DNA of 64,000 nucleotides from Rhizobium sp. 007 (GCF_015353075.1 NZ_CP064188.1:124001-188000); one strand, 5' to 3'. Shown: positions 33,156 to 43,841, numbered from the stretch's first letter. Numbers and translations: made by a program. Notes: generated by a model not told the origin, from the letters alone.

Positions 33156-34241
33156 ATGATACCACTCGGCAAGCCAATCGAACAAATTCTGGGGGTCGGC
33201 GCCCTTCTTCTGCTTGCGTTCGGTTGCGCTCTCGTGCTTCAGCCCTTCCTCTCAGCCATCCTGTGGGCGGCGGTGATCTGTTTCTCGACATGGCCCGTCT
33301 ACAGGAGGTGCGAGCGCGCAGTCGGTGGCAATAAAAGTCTGGCCGCAGCCATGATGACGTTGCTGGTTGCCCTCGTTCTGGTCGCACCGTTCGCCGTTAT
33401 GGTGCCGACATTGACGGACAGCGTAGGCAACTTGCTCGCGGCGATGAACCAGATTCTCGAGCAGGGCCCGCCGACGCCGCCTCGTTGGGTCGCAGGACTC
33501 CCGTTAATCGGCGAAAACCTGGCTGCCTATTGGGAGAGTTTGGCCCACAATGCGCCCGCATTCACCATTGAGCTCAAGAAGCTGATCGGCCCCGCCACAA
33601 ACTTAGCAGTAGCCGGCGGGGCGGTGCTCGGCGCTGGGCTCTTAGAACTCGGACTGAGCGTGTTCATCGCCTTTTTCTTCTTCCTTCACGGCCGGCGGAT
33701 GGCGGCCCACGTGCGCGCAGTCGGCGAAAGATTCGCCGGCCCTCGGGCCCGAGAGCTGCTTGTTGTTGTGGGCGCGACCGTCAAGGGCGTCATTTACGGC
33801 TTGATCGGCACAGCCCTTGCCCAGGCCCTCTTGGCCGGCCTTGGTTTCTGGATCGCCGGTGTACCTCAGGCCCTGCTACTTGGTTTCCTTACGTTCATCC
33901 TGTCGTTTGTGCCGGTGGGCCCCCCACTCGTCTGGGGCTCGGTGGCGCTATGGTTTCTTGTTCAGGGAGCCGTTTGGTGGAGCATCTTCATCGCAGCGTG
34001 GGGCTTGCTCCTCATCAGCAGCATTGACAATCTCATCAGACCCTACCTCCTCGGAAAGACCAATAACCTGCCCGTGTTGCTCGGCCTCTTCGGGCTCCTG
34101 GGCGGCGTCATCGCCTTTGGCTTCATCGGAATCTTTCTTGGTCCAACGCTGCTGGCGGTCGCCTACAGCCTGTTCCGTGAGTGGAGCATGGCCGAAGTCG
34201 AGGAACGCAGCCACCCCACTCCGCCTTCCGACTCCGACTGA
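33156..34241 (+). CDS. AI-2E/PerM/YdiK-family membrane transporter
   Basis: A 361-residue inner-membrane protein with about eight helices. It has an N-terminal pair (LGVGALLLLAFGCALVLQPF) and the family core (GVIYGLIGTALAQALLAGLG, FVPVGPPLVWGSVALW, SIDNLIRPYLLGKTNNLPVL). Members include the proposed AI-2 exporter TqsA and sodium/proton antiporters, so the substrate cannot be stated. The ATG at 33156 has GGAAG 7 bases upstream; the TTG two codons earlier is less likely. It stands alone, divergent from the broken HWE kinase. Confidence 0.9.
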   Translation: MIPLGKPIEQILGVGALLLLAFGCALVLQPFLSAILWAAVICFSTWPVYRRCERAVGGNKSLAAAMMTLLVALVLVAPFAVMVPTLTDSVGNLLAAMNQILEQGPPTPPRWVAGLPLIGENLAAYWESLAHNAPAFTIELKKLIGPATNLAVAGGAVLGAGLLELGLSVFIAFFFFLHGRRMAAHVRAVGERFAGPRARELLVVVGATVKGVIYGLIGTALAQALLAGLGFWIAGVPQALLLGFLTFILSFVPVGPPLVWGSVALWFLVQGAVWWSIFIAAWGLLLISSIDNLIRPYLLGKTNNLPVLLGLFGLLGGVIAFGFIGIFLGPTLLAVAYSLFREWSMAEVEERSHPTPPSDSD

Positions 34242-34442
34242 GCGAATTTCAGTGAGAGTTTTACCGCGGCTCGGAATAGGGCAGGCCGGGCAGTTGAGTT
34301 CGGGTTTTCGCGGTCGGATCCTATCAAGGAGAGCGGTGAGTTCAAGGACAAGACAATCAGGCCAAGTGAAAGATAACAGTGCGGCTTGCTCATCATGATA
34401 CCCTTCGAATGCCGCCTCATGATGCTGCGACAGGCCATTGAT

Positions 34443-35423
34443 TCACTTGGAAACCGTCGATCTTTGAGCCGATACCAGACTTTCGTCATCGACGCAGACC
34501 CGATTTCGGCCGCTTTCCTTGGCTCGGTAAAGGGCACGATCCGCATTCGAAAACATCGTGTCGAAGGAATCATCCGTAGGACGGCGCACCGAAATTCCGA
34601 TCGATACCGTCGTGTGGAATACGCCAGATGCGGTAACAATCGGCTGCTGCTCGACGGAGCACCGAACCCGTTCGCAAACAGCAATCACCGCGTCCTCGTC
34701 CATATTTGGAAGTAGGAGGAGGAACTCTTCGCCGCCGACCCGAGCGAATGTCGCGCCGGTGAACTGCGGTGTCGAAATGAACTCTCCTACAGTTTGCGAA
34801 AATGTTTTGAGCGCGATGTCGCCGGCAGCATGACCGTAGGTATCATTCACGCGCTTGAAATGGTCGATATCAAGGACAGCAACGGCCAAGGCATGAGATC
34901 TGCGATGCGCGCTGTTGAAAAACGTGTTCGCAACCGCAAAGGCATGGCGGCGGTTGAAGGCGCTAGTGAGCTCGTCCGTAATGGTCAAGCGATGCAATGC
35001 CTTCTGGATGGTCTTGAGATCTGTGATGTCTTGCAGGAGAAGCTGGACCACCGGATTGCCGTCCCAGGGCAACGCCCCGGCGATCAGCTTGATCGTGCGC
35101 ACCATCCCCTCTGCCGTGCGTATGTCGGCTTCCGTTGAGTTTTCGCAGATCCGCCCCTCGAACGCCTCTTCCATTTGTTGCGCGGCGTCATCGATTTGCG
35201 TTTGAAGGAAATCGAGAAAATGACGGCCTACAATTTGATCTTGTGACACCTGGAGGAGGCGTGCCGCTTCTTGGTTTCCGAAGATAATTCCCTGCCTGGT
35301 GTGGATGAGCAGCCCCATGGGCATGAGGTCCAGCATCATCCCCATGCGGGCCTGCGTGTCCACGAGAGTTTGCTTTGTAAGCTCGGCTGCAACAAGTGCT
35401 TCATGATCTTCGTCTAAAAACAT
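34443..35423 (-). CDS. PAS-GGDEF diguanylate cyclase
   Basis: A 326-residue soluble protein. An N-terminal helix is followed by one PAS domain (about residues 27-140, MLDLMPMGLLIHTRQGIIFG) and a GGDEF domain (about 150-310) with ITDELTSAFNRRHAF and active site RVGGEEFLLLLP. GGEEF is a fully active variant. No EAL domain and no membrane helix are present, so it should make cyclic-di-GMP in response to a cytoplasmic signal. It is monocistronic and faces the chemoreceptor gene on the same strand. Confidence 0.92.
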   Translation of the reverse strand: MFLDEDHEALVAAELTKQTLVDTQARMGMMLDLMPMGLLIHTRQGIIFGNQEAARLLQVSQDQIVGRHFLDFLQTQIDDAAQQMEEAFEGRICENSTEADIRTAEGMVRTIKLIAGALPWDGNPVVQLLLQDITDLKTIQKALHRLTITDELTSAFNRRHAFAVANTFFNSAHRRSHALAVAVLDIDHFKRVNDTYGHAAGDIALKTFSQTVGEFISTPQFTGATFARVGGEEFLLLLPNMDEDAVIAVCERVRCSVEQQPIVTASGVFHTTVSIGISVRRPTDDSFDTMFSNADRALYRAKESGRNRVCVDDESLVSAQRSTVSK

Positions 35424-35719
35424 GATTGTTCTCTAATTGAGCGTAATGTCAGAGACATTCTTCAAGCTCACGCTGCACGCCGATACTGGCTGCCACGCTT
35501 GTTTTGCTGCTTGACGGTGTCCGATGTGCGCCGATCCACCGTGCGCAATGTCCCTAACAGCGAGACCGCAGCCACATTTCCTGAAGACTTGCCAAGGCAC
35601 GACCTGTTCCCTCGGTATTAGCTATAGCTTATTGTACATTCGTTGATGAAACCTGATTGAATGGAGAAGCCGCCGATCTCGAGCCTATCACGTCGAGATC
35701 AACTGCCGCGTCGCGGGCA

Positions 35720-37513
35720 TCAGAACTCTTCCCAGTCGCCACCGGCGACCGCGGCATTGCCTTGAAAGGCGGCAGCGACCTTAGCGGCCATTGTCCGCGC
35801 CGCCGATATGACGGGCTTGGACGCGGCGGTTGCCACGACCGGGCGCATGTGACGTGAGGTCATGCCGCCTCCAATGTTGAACTGACCCAGCAGCTGGAAA
35901 AGTGCATCGGCCTCTCTCGCGAGGCTGTGAGCAGCGGCCGTCGATTCCTCGACCATGGCTGCATTCTGCTGCGTGCCTTGGTCCATGGTGTTTACGGCCG
36001 TGTTGATTTCTTTCAATCCCGTCGCCTGTTCCTTTGAGCTTTCGACGATTGCGATAACATTTGCGTTGACCTGGTTAACCTGGGCGACGATCTCTTCCAG
36101 CGCCTTGCCGGTCTCGCCTACGAGAGCCACCCCGCTTTTCACATGCTCGTTGGACGCCGTGATCAGCTCCTTGATTTCCTTTGCCGCTTTTGCTGATCTC
36201 TGGGCCAGTTCGCGGACTTCCTGCGCCACGACCGCGAAACCTTTGCCGGCATCGCCGGCGCGTGCCGCCTCGACGCCCGCATTGAGCGCCAAAAGATTGG
36301 TCTGAAACGCGATCTCGTCAATCACACTTATGATGTTGCCGATTTCCGCGGACGACGTTTCAATCTTCCCCATCGCATCGACTGCGCTTCGGACCACCGT
36401 GCCGGAGCGCTCGGCGTTATCGCGTGTCTTTCGCACCAGTTGGCCGGCTTCCTGGGCACGGTTGCTGGAATCGGCGACAGTCGTAGTGATTTCTTCGAGG
36501 GCGGCCGCTGTTTCCTCGACGGATGCGGCCTGCTGTTCCGTTCGCTTTGACAGATCGTCTGAGGCGGAACGAATTTGCTGGGCGCCGGCAGCGATGCCCG
36601 TTGCATTTTCCGACACGCCCTGCATCGCCTTTCGCAACTTGCTGGTCGCCGCGTTGAAGTCGATCCGGAGCTTTTCCAGCGTGGGGATGAATGGGGTTGC
36701 GACCTCCTGGGTCAAATCCCCATCGGACAGAGCCTGCAAAGACCCGGCTAACTGGTCGACATTGTTCACGCGGGCAGTCACGTCAGTTGCAAACTTGACG
36801 ACTTTGAAGACCTTGCCGTTCATGTCGAAGATCGGGTTGTACGAGGCCTGGATATAAATCTTCTTGCCGCCCTTGCCAATGCGCAGGAATTCGTCAGTCA
36901 CGAATTCGCCACCTTCCAGACGTTGCCAGAAGCGTCGATAGTCATCGCTGCTGGTGTAAGCGCTGTCGCAAAACATCGAATGGTGCCGGCCTTGGATTTC
37001 CGGGAGCTGATAGCCGAGCGCGGTCAGGAAGTTCTCGTTCGCCGACAGGATCTCGCCCTTCGGTGTGAACTCGATGACCGCTTGGGCGCGCGAAAGTGCA
37101 TTCAGTTTGCCGGCATCCTCTGCGGCCTTGAGCTTTTGTGCCGTGATGTCGGTTGCAAACTTGACAACCTTGTAGGGTTTGCTGCCGCGGATGACGGGGT
37201 TGTAGGAGGCTTCGATCCAGATCTCCTTGCCCCCCTTGCCGATGCGCTTGTACTGACGCTGGTCGAACTCACCTCGATTGAGTCTAGCCCAGAACTCGCG
37301 ATAGTCGTTGGAAGAGGCTTCTGCCGGCTCGACGAACATCCGATGGTGCTGGCCGACGATCTCAGACAATTCGTAGCCGAGTGCGGCACAGAAGTTTGCA
37401 TTGGCCTTTAAGATCTTGCCGGTGAGGTCGAATTCGATAATGGCCTGTGACCGGTTCATCGCGGCTAGTATGGCCTTGGCATCAGATCCGAAGCCGAATG
37501 CTATTCCCGTCAT
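35720..37513 (-). CDS. soluble double-PAS methyl-accepting chemotaxis protein
   Basis: A 597-residue chemoreceptor without membrane helices. Two PAS units (about residues 15-130 and 138-252) are near duplicates, with YR.FW.RL..GEF...E..RIGKGGK and Y.VVKFATD in both. A short HAMP-like linker (SLQALSDGDLTQEV) leads to a long coiled-coil signalling domain with the hairpin tip EIAFQTNLLALNAGVEAARA. The C-terminus GDWEEF resembles the CheR/CheB tether (xWxxF). The start is the ATG at 37513 behind GGGGAA. It should sense an intracellular cue, perhaps redox through flavin or haem, and feed a Che array. No che genes are nearby. Confidence 0.92.
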   Translation of the reverse strand: MTGIAFGFGSDAKAILAAMNRSQAIIEFDLTGKILKANANFCAALGYELSEIVGQHHRMFVEPAEASSNDYREFWARLNRGEFDQRQYKRIGKGGKEIWIEASYNPVIRGSKPYKVVKFATDITAQKLKAAEDAGKLNALSRAQAVIEFTPKGEILSANENFLTALGYQLPEIQGRHHSMFCDSAYTSSDDYRRFWQRLEGGEFVTDEFLRIGKGGKKIYIQASYNPIFDMNGKVFKVVKFATDVTARVNNVDQLAGSLQALSDGDLTQEVATPFIPTLEKLRIDFNAATSKLRKAMQGVSENATGIAAGAQQIRSASDDLSKRTEQQAASVEETAAALEEITTTVADSSNRAQEAGQLVRKTRDNAERSGTVVRSAVDAMGKIETSSAEIGNIISVIDEIAFQTNLLALNAGVEAARAGDAGKGFAVVAQEVRELAQRSAKAAKEIKELITASNEHVKSGVALVGETGKALEEIVAQVNQVNANVIAIVESSKEQATGLKEINTAVNTMDQGTQQNAAMVEESTAAAHSLAREADALFQLLGQFNIGGGMTSRHMRPVVATAASKPVISAARTMAAKVAAAFQGNAAVAGGDWEEF

Positions 37514-37986
37514 GCTGTTCCCCACTCAAGACTAGAGAGCGACTGCTTCCACCCCCACGCGGTCGCATTGGACGAGCAATCTGAAGATAAAATCTATTAA
37601 AAACTTTAAGGATCCATTAACCGCATAATTCCCGAAAATGATTCCTTCGAGTTGATTGGATGTAAGAGAAATATATAAATGAACTCAGTTCGTTATAAGA
37701 TTTTCCTTTGCGGATCCCTGCCCAATAGAAGACTTCGCGAAGGCGGGCTTGGAAAGCTTGTTTCGGGCATTTTTCCGCATTGTTGCATCATGAAATAGGA
37801 AGATGTGTTTACCAGTTGTTAAGAGTTAATAGCCGCACTATGCCCCCTCGCGGGCCTTGCAATTATGCCCCCCGAATGCATGTTGCACTGTCGTCTATGG
37901 GTGTAGAATCCACTTCCGATGCGAGCGGATTCGCTAGGCACACCAGTCGCCAAGCGCCCGGAGGCGACTGCTGATCGGAGAAAGAC
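37514..37986. other. AT-richer divergent region between mcp and luxR
   Basis: This 470-base gap separates the divergent chemoreceptor and LuxR genes and is clearly richer in A and T than its surroundings. Small frames inside it are not recognisable. It must contain both promoters. I found no clear lux-box palindrome or terminator. Confidence 0.4.
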
Positions 37987-38709
37987 ATGAAGCTCGAGGC
38001 CGAATTCAATCGAATTGAGGAAGTCGCCGCAGGCTTCAACACGCACTACGAAGTGTTCAAATATATGAAGGGTCTCACTCAGGACCTTGGAATGAATGCT
38101 TTCCTATTCATGACGCTACCGACTGTCGACATCGTTGAAATCGGCGCAACGAAGATCATCACCAATTGGCCGGCGGAAATGGTGGACTACTATGACGCCC
38201 ATAATCTGATGATCGACAGTCCGGTCATCCGCCGGATGATGAGATCAACCAGCCCGTTCAATTATGATGTCGAGGCGATCAATACCAATCGTGGAGAAGG
38301 AAAAAAATCCACGGTCATTGAGCTGTTCAACCGATATGGCATGGAAAAAGGAGCCTATTTTCCGGTTCACGATGCCGCGGGTGGACGCGGTGCGATGTCG
38401 ATTTCGGGGCCACGGAATTTCAGCATGATCGAAATGGCGAAGCTCCTGTTCATAGCCACGCTCATCTACGACCGGCTCTCGCAGCTCACATTGAACGAGA
38501 AACACAAGCCCATCGAGTTTACGCCAAGCGAACTGGACTGTCTGAGGCTGACTGCCGGCGGTAAGAAGGGCAATGAAATTGCGAAACTTCTCGATCTGTC
38601 AGAGAATTCGGTCAATAATCACATTGGCAGCGCGATCAAGAAGCTGGGATGCACGACAAGAACGCAGGCGGTCGTAAGCGCTCTGCGACTCAATATCATT
38701 CGTGTCTGA
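37987..38709 (+). CDS. LuxR-family regulator with autoinducer-binding-type domain (solo)
   Basis: A 240-residue protein. The autoinducer-binding-type domain (about residues 20-165) is followed by a LuxR HTH: FTPSELDCLRLTAGGKKGNE, then IAKLLDLSENSVNNHIGSAI. No luxI synthase is in the window, so it is a solo. The pocket residues known from TraR are poorly kept: the region TNWPAEMVDYYDAH, DSPVIR, SPFNYD has Tyr at the position of the second conserved Trp. It may bind something other than an acyl-homoserine lactone. GGAG lies 6 bases before the ATG. Its 3' end is 92 bases from a broken Tn3 transposase. Confidence 0.88.
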   Translation: MKLEAEFNRIEEVAAGFNTHYEVFKYMKGLTQDLGMNAFLFMTLPTVDIVEIGATKIITNWPAEMVDYYDAHNLMIDSPVIRRMMRSTSPFNYDVEAINTNRGEGKKSTVIELFNRYGMEKGAYFPVHDAAGGRGAMSISGPRNFSMIEMAKLLFIATLIYDRLSQLTLNEKHKPIEFTPSELDCLRLTAGGKKGNEIAKLLDLSENSVNNHIGSAIKKLGCTTRTQAVVSALRLNIIRV

Positions 38710-38800
38710 ACCCTTCCTCGCCCTTCCCCACCACCGGCAGGGCCTAAATCTGGCAAGCGCTTTCTTCTGGCGGCGACGCCGCGCGTGTTCTGTTTCCACT

Positions 38801-41499
38801 TCATTCAGCCGCAACGGAAAACGGCAGGGTTTGGTTCCAGTCGCTCTTGCGAATTATCCTATGAGCTGCTTCGCCCTTGTTCAAGCCAGCCTGACACCGT
38901 CGACGCAGTGCCGGGCTGGAATACCATTCGATCATGAACAGAGAGCGCTCGATCCGGCCGAGTTCGCGCAAAGCTTTGGCTAGCTGACTTGCGCGCGGCG
39001 ATGCTGACAACCTTTTGAGTATGGTCGAGGGCGCAACGGTTCGTGTCGTTATCGATGCTGCGAGATGGAGCAGATCGTCCCAGTTGTCGAAGATGAGAGA
39101 AGCGTTGATCGGCGCGCCGATTTGATTGGTCAGCGCCGGGTAGGCATCAGCCTTGTCGAATGTATGGAATTTCCGGTCTTTGAGATTGCGCAATCGTGGT
39201 GCAAAGCGCTTGCCGACTAAGGCGAACAGCCCGAAGACATGGTCGCTGGCGCCACCGGTATCGGTAAAATGCTCCTGGATATCGAGGATCGTATCCTGGT
39301 CGAACAGACCATCGAGCACATAGGCTGCTTCGCTCTCGGTCGGACTGATCGGCAAGATGCTGAAGTAGCCATATTGATCCGAGAGATGACTGTAGAATTT
39401 GGAGCCTGGCTCGCTGCCATAATGCAGGTTGACGTCGCCGCGCTTTGCAGCCCGATCGCTGGCGCGGAAGAACTGTCCGTCGGACGAAGAGGTCGTTCCA
39501 TTTTCCCAGAGGCGGGAATGGGGATGACAGGTATGGGCATCGGTCACGCATGCCTGCGCCGCCCGATAGGTTTCGGACCGGGCGTGAAAGGTTCGCATCC
39601 AGCCGATCTGATGGGCGCTGATGCCTTTCGACGCGACGGCCATCCGCTTCGGACCAAGGTTTGTGGCATCCGCCAATACGCCGGCCAACATGGCAGATAT
39701 ATGCGGCGCGTCTCCGGTGCGGACGTGGGTGAACTGATCGGCAAACGCGGTCCACTCATGCACCTCTCTGAGCAGGTCTGGAACCTCGACCAACGGATAC
39801 ATCTCACTGATCTCGGCGTTCAGATCTTCGGCCGCGGCAGGAACATCGCTTGCGTTAGGTGTGACGATCAGCGTTCCGGCATCAAGGCGAACACCTTCCA
39901 GCTTTCCGGCCCGTGCGCGATAGGCGAGGCGCTTGAGGTTGAAGTCCAGCACCTGTCTCGCCTCGTTCAGCCAGGCCGCACCATCGCTATCAACACCGAG
40001 CCCGAGCTTGTCCTGTTCTTTCATGGCGATGAATGCCGGCTTCGGCATGAGGTGTTCATCGATAGGTCGGAATGATCGGCTGCCATCAATCCAAACATCC
40101 CCCGAACGAAGCCGCTCGCGCAAGACGGCAAGGGTCGCAATTTCATACAGCTTGCGATCAGGCTTCCCGGTTCCAAGGATGAGCTTTCGCTCTGCGTGGC
40201 CGAGATGAGCTGCTGGGACGCGGTCTGGAAGTACACGACGCCCCTGTGCGTGAAGCCTTTTCAACATTTCAATTGCTGCCAGCAGCGGATCGTGCCTCCG
40301 CGCCGAGTGGAACGTGAATGTCCGCAGGAACGCCCCTGCATATTTATTGACTGTTCCGTATTGTTCGGCCGCAAGGATCAAAGGTGAGGCTTCATTGTCA
40401 TCGACCATTGCAGCGAGTTCAGGCTTCATACAAAGCAAGCGATGCCAGCCGATCTCGCGATCGATAACCTGAAGAGCGTCCAGTCCGCGATCATTCGCGG
40501 ACTGCAAAGCGGATATTGTATCGAGGAACAGTCGGAGAGCTTTGGATGTTTCTGTCCTACTGTCCATATGCCGCCGCTTCTTCCGGCTATGGGCCTGAGA
40601 GAACAGTCGGCCGATCAGCTTGATGAACATCGTGACCGCATCGTCGGAGAGCTTCTGGCCAAGCTTGATAACTTGCGCGACAATCAGCGCGTGCCGGCGA
40701 CTGGCGTTGAAGTCGTTGTCGCGTCACCCTCACGGATCATCTGATCCCACCGCCCGGAAGGAACGCGGGACTGCAGACCTGGATCGATGCGGAGTGTTCG
40801 CAGGAACGAAATCCGATTAATTAGCCCGACCAGGTTCGAGCCTCCTGGCGCCTCTGCGGCTGATCGCAGCCAATGAAAGCGCGTCTGCCCGATTGTCGGG
40901 TCGACCTCCAATAATCTATCAAGCGTTTGCAGGGTCTCGGGCGCGATATCCTTGATCAGCGCCGTCTCAGCGCGTCGGCGGGCAATGGCCCGGCCAGCAA
41001 GACAAATTCGTTCGATTGTCTCCAAGGCAGGTAACAATGCACCACGTTCTCGCAGCGTGCCCACAACGGCTTTGGCAATCAGAAGCCCCTTGTCCGTCAT
41101 CGCAGCCGCGTCGATCGCCGAAAGGAGCGCAGCTCGGCGATCCCGCGCCGTTGCGCTTCCGACCTTTAGGTAATCCATCAATCGGGCGACATGATCGCGA
41201 CGCGTCTCGTCTTGGCGGGCATAGAGTTTGAACGATGCAGGATCAGCTCCGATTTGCTGAGTGACATATCCCAGCATCGCTCTCGGTGGAATTTCGTCTG
41301 CCCTAAGCACTCGGCCAGGATATCGCATTAGGCAAAGTTGAACCGCGAAGCCAAGTTGGTTGTGCTGACGTCTGCGAACTTCTATTTCCAACCGATCTGC
41401 GAGCGACAACGAATAGTGCCGGATCAGACTCTCCTCATCGGTTGGAATACCGAAGAGCTCTTGTCGCTCATGAACCTTGAGAAGCTTGCGTCTGCCCAT
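38801..41499 (-). mobile_element. frameshifted and truncated Tn3-family transposase
   Basis: The N-terminal part (41499 down to about 40720) begins MGRRKLLKVHERQELFGIPT and has the DUF4158 domain of Tn3 transposases. A frameshift near 40720 moves the reading to [15 protein letters not shown], then [20 protein letters not shown]. The DDE part follows: [25 protein letters not shown] and LNKGEA hold the D-D-E residues. The protein ends with an unrelated tail ([18 protein letters not shown]), so the last 60-80 residues are missing. No resolvase, passenger gene or 38-base terminal repeat was found, so the element is a dead relic. Confidence 0.88.
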
Positions 41500-41679
41500 C
41501 CTGACCTCCGTACGTCAGCCGATCACAAGCAGTCGATGGCAATGCAATTGCTGTCGGCGCGACCGTTATGGTCCGCCGATTCTTGAACAGGGAAAACGAG
41601 ACCAGATGGTTTACGGCAGCCTATCCACAGAGAAGTTCGCACACTTGGAGTCCGCGCAAGGCGTATCCGGCGAGAATTT

Positions 41680-42099
41680 TCACCTTTTGTACAAACGTAC
41701 AATTTTGAGCAGTTCCTGTTCCGACCCCAGGAAGGCGTCTGCTATTGACTTTGCAAGTTCCGGACCGATGACGCGCGAGCCCATGGTGATGATCTGCGCA
41801 TTGTTGGAGAGCGCCGCGCGTTCAGCGGAATAAGTGTCATGGGTCAATGCGGCGCGAATGCCGGACACCTTGTTGGCGGCGATGCAGACGCCGATGCCGG
41901 TGCCGCATACGAGGATCGCGCGGTCATAGTCGCCCCTGAGCACGGCCGAGCCGACGCGGTCGGCGAGATGGGCGTAAAAGGCGTCAGGACTGGCATCAGT
42001 GCGGGATACTTCATGTACCTCGTGGCGGTCCTTGAGGTAATCGGCGAGGATCTTTGCCAGGCCTTCGCCTGCGCTATCGCCGCCTACAGCGAGTTTCAT
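41680..42099 (-). CDS. RpiB/LacA/LacB-family sugar-phosphate isomerase
   Basis: A 139-residue aldose-ketose isomerase of the RpiB fold. It starts [18 protein letters not shown], with the catalytic Cys in [20 protein letters not shown] and [17 protein letters not shown]. Relatives isomerise ribose-5-phosphate, galactose-6-phosphate, allose-6-phosphate, or tetrulose-4-phosphates in erythritol/threitol pathways (EryI, DerI). The context of a FGGY kinase and glycerol-phosphate-type dehydrogenases favours a polyol-derived sugar phosphate. AAAGGA precedes the ATG. It is the last gene of the leftward SorC-kinase-isomerase unit, 150 bases after the kinase. Confidence 0.88.
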   Translation of the reverse strand: MKLAVGGDSAGEGLAKILADYLKDRHEVHEVSRTDASPDAFYAHLADRVGSAVLRGDYDRAILVCGTGIGVCIAANKVSGIRAALTHDTYSAERAALSNNAQIITMGSRVIGPELAKSIADAFLGSEQELLKIVRLYKR

Positions 42100-42249
42100 T
42101 GTCGTGTCCTTTCAAATCGTTGCGGCGCAGCGCGCTAGGATGTCGAGTTCAGGCCCGGCTGATAGGCTTGTGCCCCTGGCACTCGGCCATCAATGTGTGA
42201 CCATCCAAGTGCTGCCAGCCGATCGCGCATGGCAATGCCGATAAGGTTT

Positions 42250-43737
42250 TTAGAATTCTCCACAGTTGTTGAGATAGACGCGGGCTTGCCGTTTGGATAG
42301 GCCGGACCAATCGCCATGGGCGGCAAGGTCGGGGGCTGTCGCCTCTGTCGTTTTGGACATGGCGCGAGCCGCTTCCTGGAAGGTCCGGAACCAACCGCCT
42401 CCGACGGCTGCCGACATGCCGGCGCCAAGCGCGGAGGCTTCGTTGGACAGGCTTCGGTGAACGGGAAGGCCGGTCGCGTCCGCGACCATCTTGCGCCAAA
42501 GCGCACTTGAGGCACCACCTCCGATCACGAAGATGCGATGAGTGGCCAGGCCCTTCGCCTGCATCTGTTCGAGGGCGCGGGTGAATTCCAGGGTGATGGC
42601 CTCCAAGGATGCGCGATAGAGATGTCCCATGCCGTGGTCAGATCCGAAACCTGTAAAGGTCGCGTGGGCATTTTCATCCCAATGCGGATCCATGCAACCC
42701 ACCAGATAAGGGCAGACTGTCAACCCGTCGGAGCCGACTGGCAGACGCATGGCTTCGGATTCCAACCGTTGGAACACGGTGGGATCGGCCCGTCCGCCGG
42801 CAAAAGTATCGAGCAGCCAGTTGATGAAAAAGGCGCCGCTGCGCTGCACGCTTTCCAGCATGTAGCCTTCACCGGTCGGGGACACCAGCGTTCGCCAATA
42901 GGAACTGAGTTCGGGAGTGGCAGACCAGACTCCCCCAACCACGGCTGTGCCGAGATTGAGATAGACCGTTCCCGGTTCAATTGCGCCAACCCCCAGGCCC
43001 GCACAATGGCCGTCTCCACCGGCGGCGTAAATCGGTGTTCCCGCTCCGAGCCCCGTCGCAATGGCGGCTTCCTGCGAAATCACGCCTATCTGGGACGCAG
43101 GTGGGTTCAGCGGTGGAAGCTTGTCCTCGCTGATTTTCAGGTGATCGAGGAGCTTGCGCGACCAGGTCTTGGTGACGATGTCGAAAATGCCGAACGGATC
43201 GGCGCTGGTCCACGTTGCCTGGGGTTGCCCGCTCAGCCGCATGACCAGGTAGTCGTGGACGGAGAGGATATAGGCGGCTCTGTCGAGCAGGTCCGGTTGG
43301 TGGCCACGCAACCAGCGCAGGCGATAGATGCAGGGGATAACATCCACCGGCTTGCCAGATATCGAATGCAGCGTTTCCGCGCCTATTTCGTCAGAGAGAA
43401 CGGTGGTCATGTCACGGGCGCGACGGTCGAGCCAGATCGTGGCGGGCGCAAGCGGACGTCGATCGGCCCCCAGTAAGGCCATAGTTTCGCGCTGGTTTGA
43501 GATCGCCACGCCATCAATGCGGGCGGGATCGATCGCATCCGTTACAGCCTTGAGCGCTATCGTCGCCGCACTCCACCATTCGTCGGGGTCCTGTTCGGAC
43601 CTATAGGCGTCCGGGCTTGAGAGTGTATGGGGTGCACGCCCCTCGAATCGAGGCTCGCCTTCGCGCGTCCAGGCAATCGCCTTGACCGATTGCGTCGACG
43701 AATCGATGCCGATGACATAGCGTTCGTTCCGGTGCAT
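42250..43737 (-). CDS. FGGY-family carbohydrate kinase (xylulokinase-like)
   Basis: A 495-residue sugar kinase. FGGY_N begins YVIGIDSSTQSVKAIAW, has ISNQRETMALLG and the catalytic Asp in AAGGDGHCAGLG. FGGY_C carries FVIGGGASSALWRKMVADAT for adenosine binding. The family phosphorylates ketoses or polyols (xylulose, ribulose, glycerol, erythritol). This sequence resembles xylulokinase more than EryA or GlpK, but the substrate is open. The ATG at 43737 lies 9 bases after GGAGGAG; the longer reading to 43809 lacks a site. It sits between the SorC regulator and the RpiB-type isomerase, in the same direction. Confidence 0.9.
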   Translation of the reverse strand: MHRNERYVIGIDSSTQSVKAIAWTREGEPRFEGRAPHTLSSPDAYRSEQDPDEWWSAATIALKAVTDAIDPARIDGVAISNQRETMALLGADRRPLAPATIWLDRRARDMTTVLSDEIGAETLHSISGKPVDVIPCIYRLRWLRGHQPDLLDRAAYILSVHDYLVMRLSGQPQATWTSADPFGIFDIVTKTWSRKLLDHLKISEDKLPPLNPPASQIGVISQEAAIATGLGAGTPIYAAGGDGHCAGLGVGAIEPGTVYLNLGTAVVGGVWSATPELSSYWRTLVSPTGEGYMLESVQRSGAFFINWLLDTFAGGRADPTVFQRLESEAMRLPVGSDGLTVCPYLVGCMDPHWDENAHATFTGFGSDHGMGHLYRASLEAITLEFTRALEQMQAKGLATHRIFVIGGGASSALWRKMVADATGLPVHRSLSNEASALGAGMSAAVGGGWFRTFQEAARAMSKTTEATAPDLAAHGDWSGLSKRQARVYLNNCGEF

Positions 43738-43841
43738 GAAAGCGGCTCCTCCTTCCGCTGACCGACTATCGAGCGGCACGCCGCATCCGGTCTGTTCTAT
43801 TCTCCGCAACCGACGCCCGCATCGGCCACCGGTTTTGCATG

